From NCBI RefSeq assembly GCF_012396125.1, contig NZ_JAAXOX010000001.1, forward strand, positions 1-64,000: DNA of 64,000 nucleotides, written 5' to 3'. Below are positions 1-7,985 of this stretch, one piece after another (position 1 is the first letter of the stretch; each line of letters opens with the position of its first letter). Made by a program: the position numbers and the translations under genes. This stretch comes from Cellulomonas denverensis. GTDB lineage: Bacteria > Actinomycetota > Actinomycetes > Actinomycetales > Cellulomonadaceae. The notes beneath the pieces were generated by a model. The model did not search any database and was not told the origin of the DNA. It saw only the letters and a program-made list of their open reading frames with translations.

Positions 1-62
1 CGCCTCGTCTGCGCCGCCGCGCACCATCCGGGCTCACACCCGCCCCACCCCACCCCTCCTCA

Positions 63-121
63 CCGAGAGTGCGCAAATGCACGCTTCCTGAGCCGGGAGG
101 CGTGCATTCGTGCACTCTCGG
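63..121. repeat. Long imperfect inverted repeat (hairpin)
   Basis: Two 22-nt arms (63-84 and 100-121) match at 20 of 22 positions around a 15-nt loop. The outer ten bases of the left arm are CCGAGAGTGC. One of the two mismatches would be a G-U pair in RNA. It lies in non-coding sequence and has no T-run, so it may be a dispersed intergenic palindrome or a terminator of a gene to the left of the window. Confidence 0.7.
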
Positions 122-130
122 CGCAGTCAC

Positions 131-345
131 AGGGCCGCAGCGCAGGGGCAAGACGCAAGGGCCGGGCGCAGGGGCAAGGCGCAAGGGCCGGGCGCAGGGG
201 CCAGGCGCAGAGGCCGGGCGCAGGGGCAAGGCGCAGGGCGCAGGGGCAGGGGCAGGGGCAGGAGCGCAGGGAGCAAGAGCCAGGGGCAAGAGGCAAGGGA
301 AGGAGACAGGGGCGCGGGAGACAGGAGCGCAGGACAGCAGAGCAA
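131..345. repeat. Purine-rich low-complexity tract
   Basis: The plus strand is built from degenerate short units such as GGGGCA, GGGCGCA and GGCAAG, with almost no T. Reading frames through it give only Arg/Gly/Ala-rich or Pro/Leu-rich repeats, so I regard it as non-coding. The whole stretch 1-426 contains no gene I can support. Confidence 0.6.
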
Positions 346-364
346 GCCCCAGACCCACGGGACT

Positions 365-392
365 GTTGAACCGTCAACTTGTCGCGTAGTCT
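365..392 (+). promoter_or_regulatory. Candidate promoter and small palindrome before the DUF3105 gene
   Basis: A palindrome GTTGA-N4-TCAAC (365-378) overlaps a possible -35 (TTGAAC, 366-371). A -10-like TAGTCT follows at 387-392. The 15-bp spacer is short, so the -35 assignment is tentative. An AAGGAG ribosome-binding site lies just before the start at 427. Confidence 0.4.
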
Positions 393-426
393 CCTAGGAC
401 GTTGGTCCCCCACTCAAGGAGACGTC

Positions 427-1068
427 ATGCCCGACCGCCGCACCACGACGGCCGAGCGCCAGGCCCGCCTGGCCGCCATCCGCGCCGAACAGCAGCGTGC
501 CAAGACCCGCCGCACCTGGCTGCTCGGCTCCATCGCCGGCGTGCTGGTCCTGGGCCTGATCGGGGTCAGCATCGCGGTGATCTGGGACGCCGGCCGGGAG
601 CAGGCCGCCCTGGAGGCCGCCGCCGATGGGGACATCGAGGGTGTCGAGGTGATCGACGGCCTGACGTTCAACCACGTCTCCACCACGGTCGACTACGCCC
701 AGACCCCGCCGGCCGGTGGCGACCACAACGCCGCCTGGCTGAACTGTGGCGTCTACACCGAGCCGGTGCCGAACGAGAACGCGGTGCACGCCCTGGAGCA
801 CGGCGCGGTGTGGATCACCTACTCCCCCGATCTGCCCGCCGACCAGGTCGCCACCCTGCAGGCGATGGCCGAGGGCCAGTCCTATGTGCTGGTCACCCCG
901 TACGAGGACATGGACTCCCCGATCGCGATCAGCGCCTGGGGCTACCAGCTCAAGGTGGACGACGCCGACGACCCGCGGCTGCCCACCTTCGTGCAGAAGT
1001 ACCTGCTGAACCCGGAGCTGTCCGAGGTCGGCGCCCCGTGCTCCAACGGCGTGGGCGTGCCTGCGTGA
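427..1068 (+). CDS. DUF3105 domain membrane-anchored protein
   Basis: The 213-residue product has a charged N-terminal segment rich in Arg and Ala, one transmembrane helix at about residues 34-54, and an external domain with the HALEHGAVW block typical of DUF3105. The ATG at 427 is chosen because AAGGAG precedes it; an upstream in-frame start at 379 lacks a binding site. The last codons overlap the GTG of the next gene, so the two are translationally coupled. The family's function is unknown, although DUF3105 and DUF305 genes often sit together in actinobacteria. The conserved histidines could bind a metal, but nothing here proves that. Confidence 0.85.
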   Translation: MPDRRTTTAERQARLAAIRAEQQRAKTRRTWLLGSIAGVLVLGLIGVSIAVIWDAGREQAALEAAADGDIEGVEVIDGLTFNHVSTTVDYAQTPPAGGDHNAAWLNCGVYTEPVPNENAVHALEHGAVWITYSPDLPADQVATLQAMAEGQSYVLVTPYEDMDSPIAISAWGYQLKVDDADDPRLPTFVQKYLLNPELSEVGAPCSNGVGVPA

Positions 1069-1724
1069 CCGAGGCACCCGTCGACGACCGGCCGCGGGGG
1101 CTGCCCCGGCCGGTCGTCGCCGTGTTGCTCGTGGCCGTGCTGGCGGTCGGCGCGCTGATCGGCGCCCTGCTGGCCCGGCAACCCGCGCTGGCCGTGCCCG
1201 CCGAGGGGTCGGTGGACGCCGGCTTCGCCCGCGACATGCAGGCGCACCATGCGCAGGCCGTGCAACTGGCCGTCCTGGTCCGCGACCGGTCCACCGACGA
1301 GGAGGTCCGGACCGTCGCGCTGGACATCCTGCTCACCCAGCAGAACCAGATCGGCCAGATGGCCGGCTGGCTGACCACCTGGGGCCTGCCCGCGGCGAGC
1401 AGCGCGGCCCCGATGGCCTGGATGTCCGACGGCGAGCACGCCCACGACGCCACCGCCACCGGCTCCTACGCCGACATGCCCGGCTGGGTGTCCAGCGCCG
1501 ACCTGGCCCGGCTGACCGCCGCCGAGGGCGCCGAGGCCGACCGGCTGTTCCTGCAGCTGATGATCCCGCACCACGAGGGCGGGGTGGAGATGGCCGAGTA
1601 CGCCGCCGCGCACGCCCGGATGCCCCAGGTGGTGGACCTGGCGAACGGCATCGTGACCTTCCAGGAGAAGGAACTGACGGTGCTGCACGACATGCTGGAC
1701 GCCCGCGGCGGACCGGTGGAATGA
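1065..1724 (+). CDS. DUF305 domain membrane-anchored protein
   Basis: The 219-residue product begins with GTG inside the stop of the DUF3105 gene (GTGA overlap). It has one N-terminal membrane helix (about residues 15-38) and then two DUF305 half-repeats with histidine-rich motifs, DMQAHHAQAV near residue 55 and MIPHHEGGVEM near residue 166. These HH pairs define the ferritin-like DUF305 fold, often seen near copper or redox proteins. Its role here is unknown, though pairing with DUF3105 suggests both act outside the membrane. A weak 6-bp hairpin (1731-1746) follows the stop. Confidence 0.88.
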   Translation: MTEAPVDDRPRGLPRPVVAVLLVAVLAVGALIGALLARQPALAVPAEGSVDAGFARDMQAHHAQAVQLAVLVRDRSTDEEVRTVALDILLTQQNQIGQMAGWLTTWGLPAASSAAPMAWMSDGEHAHDATATGSYADMPGWVSSADLARLTAAEGAEADRLFLQLMIPHHEGGVEMAEYAAAHARMPQVVDLANGIVTFQEKELTVLHDMLDARGGPVE

Positions 1725-1748
1725 CCGCCTGACGGACGCTTCCGTCCC

Positions 1749-1771
1749 ACCGATCAAGAATGCCGATCGGT
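1749..1771 (+). promoter_or_regulatory. LysR-type operator (ATC-N9-GAT)
   Basis: A perfect 7-bp inverted repeat, ACCGATC-N9-GATCGGT, contains the classical LysR-family ATC-N9-GAT core. Its centre lies about 68 bp before the predicted transcription start at 1828, the usual place for an activator site. The operon it precedes carries its own LysR gene at 9565-10437, the likeliest ligand. Confidence 0.6.
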
Positions 1772-1789
1772 CCAGATGGCAGAACACTG

Positions 1790-1820
1790 TTGGACGCCTG
1801 CGCGATGGCGCGCTTAGCGT
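1790..1820 (+). promoter_or_regulatory. Promoter of the sulfur operon and leader peptide
   Basis: A -35-like TTGGAC (1790-1795) and a -10 TAGCGT (1815-1820) are separated by 19 bp. The -10 ends 7 nt before the ATG at 1828, the spacing seen at other leaderless starts in this window, so transcription probably begins at or next to the leader ATG. Confidence 0.6.
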
Positions 1821-1827
1821 GTCCGGC

Positions 1828-1953
1828 ATGACGCGGAATCGACCCCTCGGACAGCGGGCGCTGCACAGCAGCCGGCCCGCCGTCACCGGTCGTCCCGTCG
1901 CCCCGATCTCCGGGGCGCCCGGCGCATGTGTGTGCGCCTGTTGTTGTCGCTGA
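1828..1953 (+). CDS. Cysteine-rich leader peptide (attenuator uORF)
   Basis: This 41-codon ORF is too short for usual gene callers. Its last eight residues are Cys-Val-Cys-Ala-Cys-Cys-Cys-Arg: five cysteines, three encoded by consecutive TGT codons. No Shine-Dalgarno sequence precedes the ATG, but a -10 box does at leaderless spacing. It stands 139 nt before the first gene of a sulfur-acquisition operon. Actinobacteria, including mycobacteria, use such polycysteine uORFs to sense cysteine supply through ribosome stalling. That function is inferred here from composition and position. A second start in another frame (1926-1967) would also end in Cys but is less convincing. Confidence 0.72.
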   Translation: MTRNRPLGQRALHSSRPAVTGRPVAPISGAPGACVCACCCR

Positions 1954-2092
1954 CGCGTCGCTGCTGACCGTCCGGCCGCCGCGGACCTGAACCGCCGCGT
2001 GCCCACCCCCCGTATTGCCGACCCGGCCCCGTCCTGCGCTGCAGGTGGTGCCCGGGCGCCTCCGCACACCCCTTTTCCCGGAAGGCTCCGCC
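1954..2092 (+). promoter_or_regulatory. Structured leader between uORF and first operon gene
   Basis: This 139-nt stretch can fold. GTCCG (1970-1974) pairs with CGGAC (1982-1986). GCCTCC (2058-2063) can pair, with one bulged A, with the ribosome-binding segment GGAAGGC (2080-2086) of the first gene. Such pairing would hide the start of the monooxygenase gene unless an upstream ribosome or another fold intervened. I see no U-run terminator, so control of translation is more likely than intrinsic termination. Confidence 0.45.
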
Positions 2093-3274
2093 ATGCCCGT
2101 CGAGTTCATCTCCGCCATCAACGTCAACCCTGCCAACGAGGTCAACGGCCGCCGCGACAGCGCCATCGACGTCGACTACCTGCGCCGCTACGCCCGGATC
2201 CTGGAGGAGGGCGGCTTCGACTACTCGCTGGTGCCCTACGGGTCGGCCGGCCACGACCCGTTCACCATCTCCGCCGCCTTCACCCAGGTCACCGAGCGGC
2301 TGCGGCCGATCGTCGCGCTGCGGCCGAACACGATCTACCCCACGGTCGCCGCCAAGGCGCTGGCCACCCTGGACCAGCTCTCCGGCGGCCGGGCGGTGGT
2401 GCACTTCATCGCCGGCGGCGACGACCACGAGCAGGCCCGGGAGGGCGACCGGCTGACCAAGGCCGAGCGCTACGCCCGCCAGGAGGAGTACATCCGGATC
2501 CTGCGCCGGGTCTGGTCCGAGACCGAGCCCTTCGACCACGCGGGGACCTACTACTCCTTCGAGGACTTCGTCAGCCGGGTGCGACCGGTGCACGGCACCA
2601 TCCCGGTGTCGGTGGGCGGCTCCTCCGCCGAGGCCTACGCCCAGGGCGGCGCGCTGGCCGACATCTTCGGGCTGTGGGGCGAGCCGCTGAAGGACACCCG
2701 GCAGCAGATCGACCGGGTCGCCGAGGCTGCCCGGGCCGCCGGCCGCACCGACACTCCGCGGACCTGGGTGACCTTCCGGCCGATCATCGCCCCCACCGAG
2801 GAACTCGCCTGGGAGAAGGCCGAGCGGATCCTGGCCATCCTGCAGAGCCGGTCCGGGGCACCGGGCGCCGGGCAGCCCAGCGGGCACCGCGGCGGGCTGT
2901 GGGTGCAGACCCCCGGCGCCACCGGCCCGGCGAACGTCGGCTCCCAGCGGCTGCTGGAGATCGCCGCCCGTGGTGACCGGCACGACCGCGCGCTGTGGAC
3001 GCCGACCGCGAGCGCCACCGGGGCCCGCGGGGCCTCCACCGCCCTGGTCGGCACCCCCGAGACGGTCGCCGCCGCGATCCTGGACTACGTCGACCTCGGC
3101 GCGGACCTGATCTCGATCCGGGGCTACGACAACCTGAACGACGCGATCGACTACGGCCGCTACCTGATCCCGCTGGTCCGCGAGGAGCTGGCGCACCGGG
3201 AGGCCACCGGCGTGCGCGGCGAGGTCGTCGCCCAGCCGCCGCTGGACCAGGAGCTGTCGGCGGTGACCGCGTGA
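2093..3274 (+). CDS. LLM-class flavin-dependent monooxygenase (SsuD-like)
   Basis: The 393-residue product has the bacterial luciferase-like barrel of the alkanesulfonate monooxygenase group, which uses FMNH2 and O2 to cleave organosulfur compounds and release sulfite. The FIAGGDDHE segment near residue 104 matches the GGD-x-x-E signature of SsuD relatives, and a GGSSAEAYAQG phosphate-binding-type loop follows near residue 176. The ATG is chosen for the GGAAGG site seven bases upstream. It heads the operon behind the cysteine leader and overlaps the next gene by 4 bp. The true substrate (alkanesulfonate, sulfone or another) cannot be read from sequence. FMNH2 would come from the reductases at 13306 and 13845. 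Confidence 0.85.
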   Translation: MPVEFISAINVNPANEVNGRRDSAIDVDYLRRYARILEEGGFDYSLVPYGSAGHDPFTISAAFTQVTERLRPIVALRPNTIYPTVAAKALATLDQLSGGRAVVHFIAGGDDHEQAREGDRLTKAERYARQEEYIRILRRVWSETEPFDHAGTYYSFEDFVSRVRPVHGTIPVSVGGSSAEAYAQGGALADIFGLWGEPLKDTRQQIDRVAEAARAAGRTDTPRTWVTFRPIIAPTEELAWEKAERILAILQSRSGAPGAGQPSGHRGGLWVQTPGATGPANVGSQRLLEIAARGDRHDRALWTPTASATGARGASTALVGTPETVAAAILDYVDLGADLISIRGYDNLNDAIDYGRYLIPLVREELAHREATGVRGEVVAQPPLDQELSAVTA

Positions 3275-4437
3275 CGATCCAGGCCCCGGCCCGGCCGGAT
3301 CTGTCCGACGCGGCACTGGCCCGGGTGACCGCCGCCCTGGCCGTCACCGCCGAGCAGCACGACCGCACCGCCGAGTTCCCCTGGGCCGGCATCCACACCG
3401 TGCATGACGCCGGGCTGCTCGGCCTGGGCATCGGCCCCCGCTACGGCGGACCCGGGCTGACCGCCGTCGACGCGGTGCGGGTGCTGACCGCGCTGGGGGC
3501 GGGCGACCCGGCGGTGGCGCTGATCGTGGCGATGACCCTGGGCCAGCACGTGGCGCAGGACCGCAACCCGTGGTGGCCGGAGGAGCTGTACCGGCAGGTG
3601 GTGGACCGCTCCGCCGACGCACCGGTGCTGCTGAACGCGGTGCGGGCCGAGCCCGAGTGGGGCGCCCCGGCCCGCGGCGGACTGCCGGCCACCACGGTGC
3701 GCCGCGACGGCGACGGCTGGGTGCTGAACGGGCACAAGGGCTTCGCCACCGGCTCCGAAGGACTGGCCTACCACCTGGTCTGGGCGGTGCACCACGACGG
3801 TCCGTCCGGCGAACCGGAGCTGGCCCACGCCATCGTGCCCGGCGACCACCCGGGCGTCCGGGTGGAACGGACCTGGGACCACCTGGGCCAGCGGGCCACC
3901 AGCACCCACGACGTGCACTACACCGACGTGCACCTGCCGGCCGACCACTTCCGCGGGGTGCCGCAGTCCCGGCTGTCCCGCCAGGACTTCCCCGGGGCGA
4001 TCGCCCTCGGGCTGCCCGCGCTCTATGTGGGGGTCGGCCGGGCGGCGCAGGCGTTCCTGCACCGCTTCGCCCGCGACCGGGTGCCGACCTCGCTGGGCCG
4101 CCCGATCGCCACCACCGAGCACATCCAGCAGACCGCCGGCCAGGTCGAGGCGCTGCTGGTCCAGGCCGAGGAGCTGCTGCTCGGCCTGGCCGCCCGGGCC
4201 GACGCCGGTGATCCGGGGGCGCCCGCCCGGTTCGGCCTGGCCAAGGTGCTCGCCACCCGGAACGCGATCGAAGCCGTCCAGACCACGGTCGCCGCCCTGG
4301 GCAACCCGGCCCTCACCCGGCACCACCCGCTCGAACGGCACCTGCGCGACGTCCTCGCCTCGCGGGTGCACCCGCCCCAGGAGGACGCCGCCCTGCTCGC
4401 CACCGGCCGCCGCCTGCTCTCCACCGACACCCCCTGA
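3271..4437 (+). CDS. Acyl-CoA dehydrogenase-fold flavin monooxygenase (SfnB/DszC-like)
   Basis: The 388-residue protein has the full acyl-CoA dehydrogenase fold: an N-terminal helical domain, a middle beta domain with GWVLNGHKGFATGS near residue 150, and a C-terminal four-helix bundle with RDVLASRVHPPQED near the end. Company with an SsuD-like enzyme and flavin reductases points to the oxygenase branch (SfnB, DszC), which acts on sulfones or thiophene-type sulfur, not to fatty-acid oxidation. GTG at 3271 overlaps the preceding stop. The exact substrate is unknown, and an ordinary dehydrogenase role cannot be excluded from sequence alone. Confidence 0.78.
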   Translation: MTIQAPARPDLSDAALARVTAALAVTAEQHDRTAEFPWAGIHTVHDAGLLGLGIGPRYGGPGLTAVDAVRVLTALGAGDPAVALIVAMTLGQHVAQDRNPWWPEELYRQVVDRSADAPVLLNAVRAEPEWGAPARGGLPATTVRRDGDGWVLNGHKGFATGSEGLAYHLVWAVHHDGPSGEPELAHAIVPGDHPGVRVERTWDHLGQRATSTHDVHYTDVHLPADHFRGVPQSRLSRQDFPGAIALGLPALYVGVGRAAQAFLHRFARDRVPTSLGRPIATTEHIQQTAGQVEALLVQAEELLLGLAARADAGDPGAPARFGLAKVLATRNAIEAVQTTVAALGNPALTRHHPLERHLRDVLASRVHPPQEDAALLATGRRLLSTDTP

Positions 4438-4447
4438 GGACTTCCCG

Positions 4448-6097
4448 ATGACCCGCAGCCGCACCGCCCTGCCCGCCGTCGCCCTGCTCGCCCTGCTGTC
4501 CGCCTGCTCGGCGGCGGGCGCGACCGGCGCCGACCCGACCGACACCGCCGGCGACCCGGTTTCCGGGGGCACCCTGGATGTCGCGTTCTTCCCGGACAAC
4601 GCCGCCTTCGCCTGCGTCGACCCGTTCCAGACCTACTGGATCGAGCACCGCACGGTGATCCGGAACTTCGCCGACTCGCTGACCGACCAGGACCCGGAGA
4701 CCGGGGAGCTGGTGCCGTGGCTGGCGACCGACTGGCAGGTCTCCGACGACGGCCTGGCCTACACCTTCGACCTGCGCGACGACGTGACGTTCTCCGACGG
4801 CACCGCGTTCACCGCCGAGTCGGTGCAGCTGGCCTTCGACTCCGGCGCCGCCACCCTGGCCGAGCTGCCGACCGCCTACGGCGCGGTGTACCTGGCCGGC
4901 TACGACTCCACCGAGGTGGTGGACGACGACACCGTGATCGTGCACTTCAGCACGCCGAACTCGGCCTTCCTGCAGGGCACCTCCACCACGAACCTGGCGA
5001 TCCTGGCCGCGTCCAGCTACCAGGCCACCCCGGAGGAGCGCTGCCTCGGGAACGTGGTCGGCTCCGGCCCGTTCGTGCTGGACGAGTACTCCCCGGGCGA
5101 GAAGACCGTGCTGACCAAGCGCGAGGGCTACGACTGGGGCTCGGAGCTGCGGGAGAACACCGGCGAGGCGTACCTGGACGGCATCACCTTCACCTATGTC
5201 GCGGAGGACAGCGTGCGGGTGGGGCAGCTCACCTCGGACGCGATCGACATCGCCTGGCCGCGCAACCCGATCAGCGAGAACGACACCGCGCTGATCCAGT
5301 CCGCCGGTGACTCCGTGGTCAGCCGCTCGCTGCCCGGGCCGGCGAACAACTACTACCCGAACCTCGCCGACGGGAAGATCCTGTCCGACGAGCGGGTCCG
5401 GCTGGCGGTGCAGAAGTCGATCGACCGGGACAGCTACGCCACCACCATCTTCGGCGCCGAGTACCCGTCGGTGACCAGCATCTACGACACCACCACCCCG
5501 GCCTACCAGGACCACTCCGAGGACCTGGCCTATGACCCGGACGGCGCGGCCGAGCTGCTGGACGAGGCCGGCTGGACGCTGGGCGACGACGGCTACCGCT
5601 ACTCCGACGGCCGCAAGCTCACGCTGTCCACCCCGGTGATCGCCCAGTTCTCCGCCGGCGACCAGCTCATCCAGGACCAGCTCAAGGCGGTCGGCATCGA
5701 CCTGGAGCTGAACGTGATCACCCAGGCCCAGCGCTCCGAGGTGCTGGCCGCCGGTGACTACGACCTGATCAGCACCTACTACACCCGCGCCGACCCGGGC
5801 GTGATCCAGTGGATCGTGGACGCCCGTTACGCCGGGTCGCAGGCCCAGGCGGTGAACGCGCTGACCGCCGAGCAGACCACCGAGGTGCAGGGGCTGCTGG
5901 ACCGTGGCACCACCACCCTGGACCCCACCGCCCGCGCCGAGGTCTACGCCGAGCTGCAGGACTACTACCTGGATCACGCGCTGGCCTTCCCCACCTTCGA
6001 GCGGGTGCAGACCGCCGGGGTGTCCGCCGCGGTGCACGGCTTCCGGTTCACCTCGGAGTCCTTCGGTGACTTCGCCGGCACCTGGATCACACCGTGA
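4448..6097 (+). CDS. ABC transporter substrate-binding lipoprotein (SBP family 5)
   Basis: The 549-residue precursor begins with a lipoprotein signal whose lipobox LSAC puts the lipid-bearing Cys at residue 20. The rest is a family-5 (peptide/nickel/opine) binding protein: GGTLDVAFFPDNAAF near the mature N-terminus, then the YTFDLRDDVTFSDGTAFTAE block typical of DppA/OppA. It starts 10 bp after the monooxygenase stop and overlaps the permease by 4 bp. In this operon it probably captures a sulfur-containing organic compound, possibly a peptide or glutathione-like ligand, outside the membrane. Confidence 0.88.
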   Translation: MTRSRTALPAVALLALLSACSAAGATGADPTDTAGDPVSGGTLDVAFFPDNAAFACVDPFQTYWIEHRTVIRNFADSLTDQDPETGELVPWLATDWQVSDDGLAYTFDLRDDVTFSDGTAFTAESVQLAFDSGAATLAELPTAYGAVYLAGYDSTEVVDDDTVIVHFSTPNSAFLQGTSTTNLAILAASSYQATPEERCLGNVVGSGPFVLDEYSPGEKTVLTKREGYDWGSELRENTGEAYLDGITFTYVAEDSVRVGQLTSDAIDIAWPRNPISENDTALIQSAGDSVVSRSLPGPANNYYPNLADGKILSDERVRLAVQKSIDRDSYATTIFGAEYPSVTSIYDTTTPAYQDHSEDLAYDPDGAAELLDEAGWTLGDDGYRYSDGRKLTLSTPVIAQFSAGDQLIQDQLKAVGIDLELNVITQAQRSEVLAAGDYDLISTYYTRADPGVIQWIVDARYAGSQAQAVNALTAEQTTEVQGLLDRGTTTLDPTARAEVYAELQDYYLDHALAFPTFERVQTAGVSAAVHGFRFTSESFGDFAGTWITP

Positions 6098-7089
6098 CCG
6101 CGGTGGTGCCGGCCGCACCCTGGGTGCAGCTGCGCCGGCCGTCCGGGACCTGGGTGTACGTCGCGGGCCGGGTGTTGCAGGCGGCCGGGGTGCTGTGGGC
6201 GGCCTACACGGTCACCTTCGTCATCCTCTGGCTGCTGCCCAGCGACCCGCTGGCCCTGGTGCTGTCCGCCAACAACGTGGAGCTGGACTCGCTGTCCCCG
6301 GCCGAGCTCGCCGCCGCCCAGGCCCGCTACGGACTGGACCAGCCCGTCCTGGCCCAGTACTGGCAGATGCTGACCGGCGCCCTGCACGGCGACCTGGGCA
6401 CCTCCACCACCAAGGGCGTCCCGGTCACCCAGCTGATCGCCGAGCGGCTGCCCGGCACCCTGCAGCTGTCCGGCTTGGCGATCGTGCTGGCGCTCGGCGG
6501 CGGGGTGCTGGTCGCCTGGCTCGCCGCCTACGTCCGGTGGTCCCCGCTGCGGCTGCTGCTGACCCGGCTGCCGTCCGCCGGGGTGGCCTTCCCGTCGTTC
6601 TGGATCGGTCTGCTGCTGATCCAGGTGTTCGCCTTCAGCCTCGGCTGGTTGCCGTCCACCGGGCAGGCCGGGCCGCAGGCGTTGATCCTGCCCGCGATCA
6701 CGATGGCGATCCCGACCGGCGCTGCCTTCGCCCAGGTGCTCACCCGCAGCCTGACCGACACGCTCGCCGAGCCGTACATCACCACCGCCACCGCCACCGG
6801 GCTGTCCCGGGCCGCGGTGATCGGCCGGCACGCCCTGCGCAATGCCGCCCTGCCGACCCTGACCATCCTCGGCCTGCTGGTCGGCGGCACCGTGACCGGC
6901 GCGATCGTCACCGAGACGGTCTTCGCCCGGCAGGGCGTCGGCACCCTGGCCCAGGAGTCGGTGCTCAACCAGGACGTGCCGGTGGTGCAGGCCGTGGTGG
7001 TGCTGGCCGCCGCCGCCTTCGTGCTGGTGAACCTGCTGGTCGACCTGCTCTACCCGTTGCTCGACCCCCGGATCGCGAGGTCACGATGA
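6094..7089 (+). CDS. ABC transporter permease (DppB-type)
   Basis: This 331-residue permease has about six membrane helices and the cytoplasmic EAA loop around residues 228-252 (EPYITTATATGLSRAAVIG), which docks the ATPase. It belongs to the first permease class of family-5 peptide importers. GTG at 6094 overlaps the stop of the binding-protein gene (GTGA), and its own end overlaps the second permease. It forms the channel half of the importer with the product at 7086. Confidence 0.9.
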   Translation: MTAVVPAAPWVQLRRPSGTWVYVAGRVLQAAGVLWAAYTVTFVILWLLPSDPLALVLSANNVELDSLSPAELAAAQARYGLDQPVLAQYWQMLTGALHGDLGTSTTKGVPVTQLIAERLPGTLQLSGLAIVLALGGGVLVAWLAAYVRWSPLRLLLTRLPSAGVAFPSFWIGLLLIQVFAFSLGWLPSTGQAGPQALILPAITMAIPTGAAFAQVLTRSLTDTLAEPYITTATATGLSRAAVIGRHALRNAALPTLTILGLLVGGTVTGAIVTETVFARQGVGTLAQESVLNQDVPVVQAVVVLAAAAFVLVNLLVDLLYPLLDPRIARSR

Positions 7090-7985
7090 CGACACTCACC
7101 CAGCCCCGGCTAGTCACCGCTCCCGCCACGGCCACCCCCGCCCGGACCGTCTCCGGCCGGGCAGCCCGCCGCCGCGCCACCGCCCGGGCCCTGCTGCGAC
7201 GACCCGGCTTCCTGATCGCGCTCGCCTTCACCGGCTTCGTGATCCTGTCCGCCCTGGCCCCGGGCTGGTTCACCTCCGCCGACCCGTACGCCACCGCCCC
7301 GGCCGACAAGCTGCTGCCGCCCAGCGCGGCGCACCTGTTCGGCACCGACGAGCTCGGCCGGGACCTGTTCTCCCGGGTGCTGCACGGCGGGGCACTGACC
7401 ATCCAGGCCACCGCCCTGGCGATCGGCATCGCGCTGGTCGGCGGGCTCGGGCTCGGCGTGCTGAGCGGGTTCGTCGGCGGGTGGGTGGACGCGGCGGTGA
7501 TGCGGGTGGTCGACGTGCTGCTCGCCATCCCCGGCCTGCTGCTCGCCCTGGCGATCGTCACCGCGGTGGGCTTCGGCACCGTGCCGGTGGCGGTCGCAGT
7601 CGGCATCGGGATCATCCCCGGCTTCGCCCGCACCACCCGGGCCGAGGTGCTCCGGATCAAGACCCTGCCCTACGTGGAGGCCGCCCGCACCGGTGGCGGC
7701 TCCTGGGGCCGGGTGCTGCTGCGACACGTGCTGCCGAACTCCTGGGGGCCGGTGGCGGTGCTGGCGGTGCTCGACTTCGGTGCCGCGATCATCGCCGTGG
7801 CCGCCCTGTCCTTCCTCGGCTTCGGCGCCCAGCCACCGGCCGCGGAGTGGGGCACGCTGATCTCCTCCGGGCGCAACTACCTGGTCACCAGCCCGTGGCT
7901 CAGCCTGCTGCCCGGCCTGTTCGTCGGGCTGCTGGTGCTGGCGCTGAACCACCTGGCCCGCACGGTCGAGGAGGTCGGCCGATGA
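7086..7985 (+). CDS. ABC transporter permease (DppC-type)
   Basis: The 299-residue protein is the second permease class. It has a cytoplasmic N-terminal extension, a first helix near residue 42, the GTDELGRDLFSRVLHG segment diagnostic of DppC-like proteins near residue 87, and an EAA loop (LPYVEAARTGGGSWGRVL). ATG at 7086 overlaps the previous stop by 4 bp, and the ATPase starts inside its own stop. The four-gene importer is therefore complete and tightly coupled. Confidence 0.9.
   Translation: MTTLTQPRLVTAPATATPARTVSGRAARRRATARALLRRPGFLIALAFTGFVILSALAPGWFTSADPYATAPADKLLPPSAAHLFGTDELGRDLFSRVLHGGALTIQATALAIGIALVGGLGLGVLSGFVGGWVDAAVMRVVDVLLAIPGLLLALAIVTAVGFGTVPVAVAVGIGIIPGFARTTRAEVLRIKTLPYVEAARTGGGSWGRVLLRHVLPNSWGPVAVLAVLDFGAAIIAVAALSFLGFGAQPPAAEWGTLISSGRNYLVTSPWLSLLPGLFVGLLVLALNHLARTVEEVGR

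Noticed and set aside
69-397. Several small ORFs in the left-end low-complexity region
   Set aside because: All translate the repeat itself into Gly/Arg/Ala or Pro/Leu strings with no binding site or domain; treated as non-coding.
1926-1967. Alternative 13-codon leader peptide in another frame
   Set aside because: It has two Cys codons, but no promoter or ribosome-binding site fits its ATG. The 1828 frame has a -10 at leaderless spacing and the Cys triplet.
1911-2064. Pairing of 1911-1920 with 2054-2064 as an anti-sequester stem
   Set aside because: The bases match well, but the switching logic with a ribosome stalled at the Cys codons would run opposite to the expected response. I do not claim it without structure probing.
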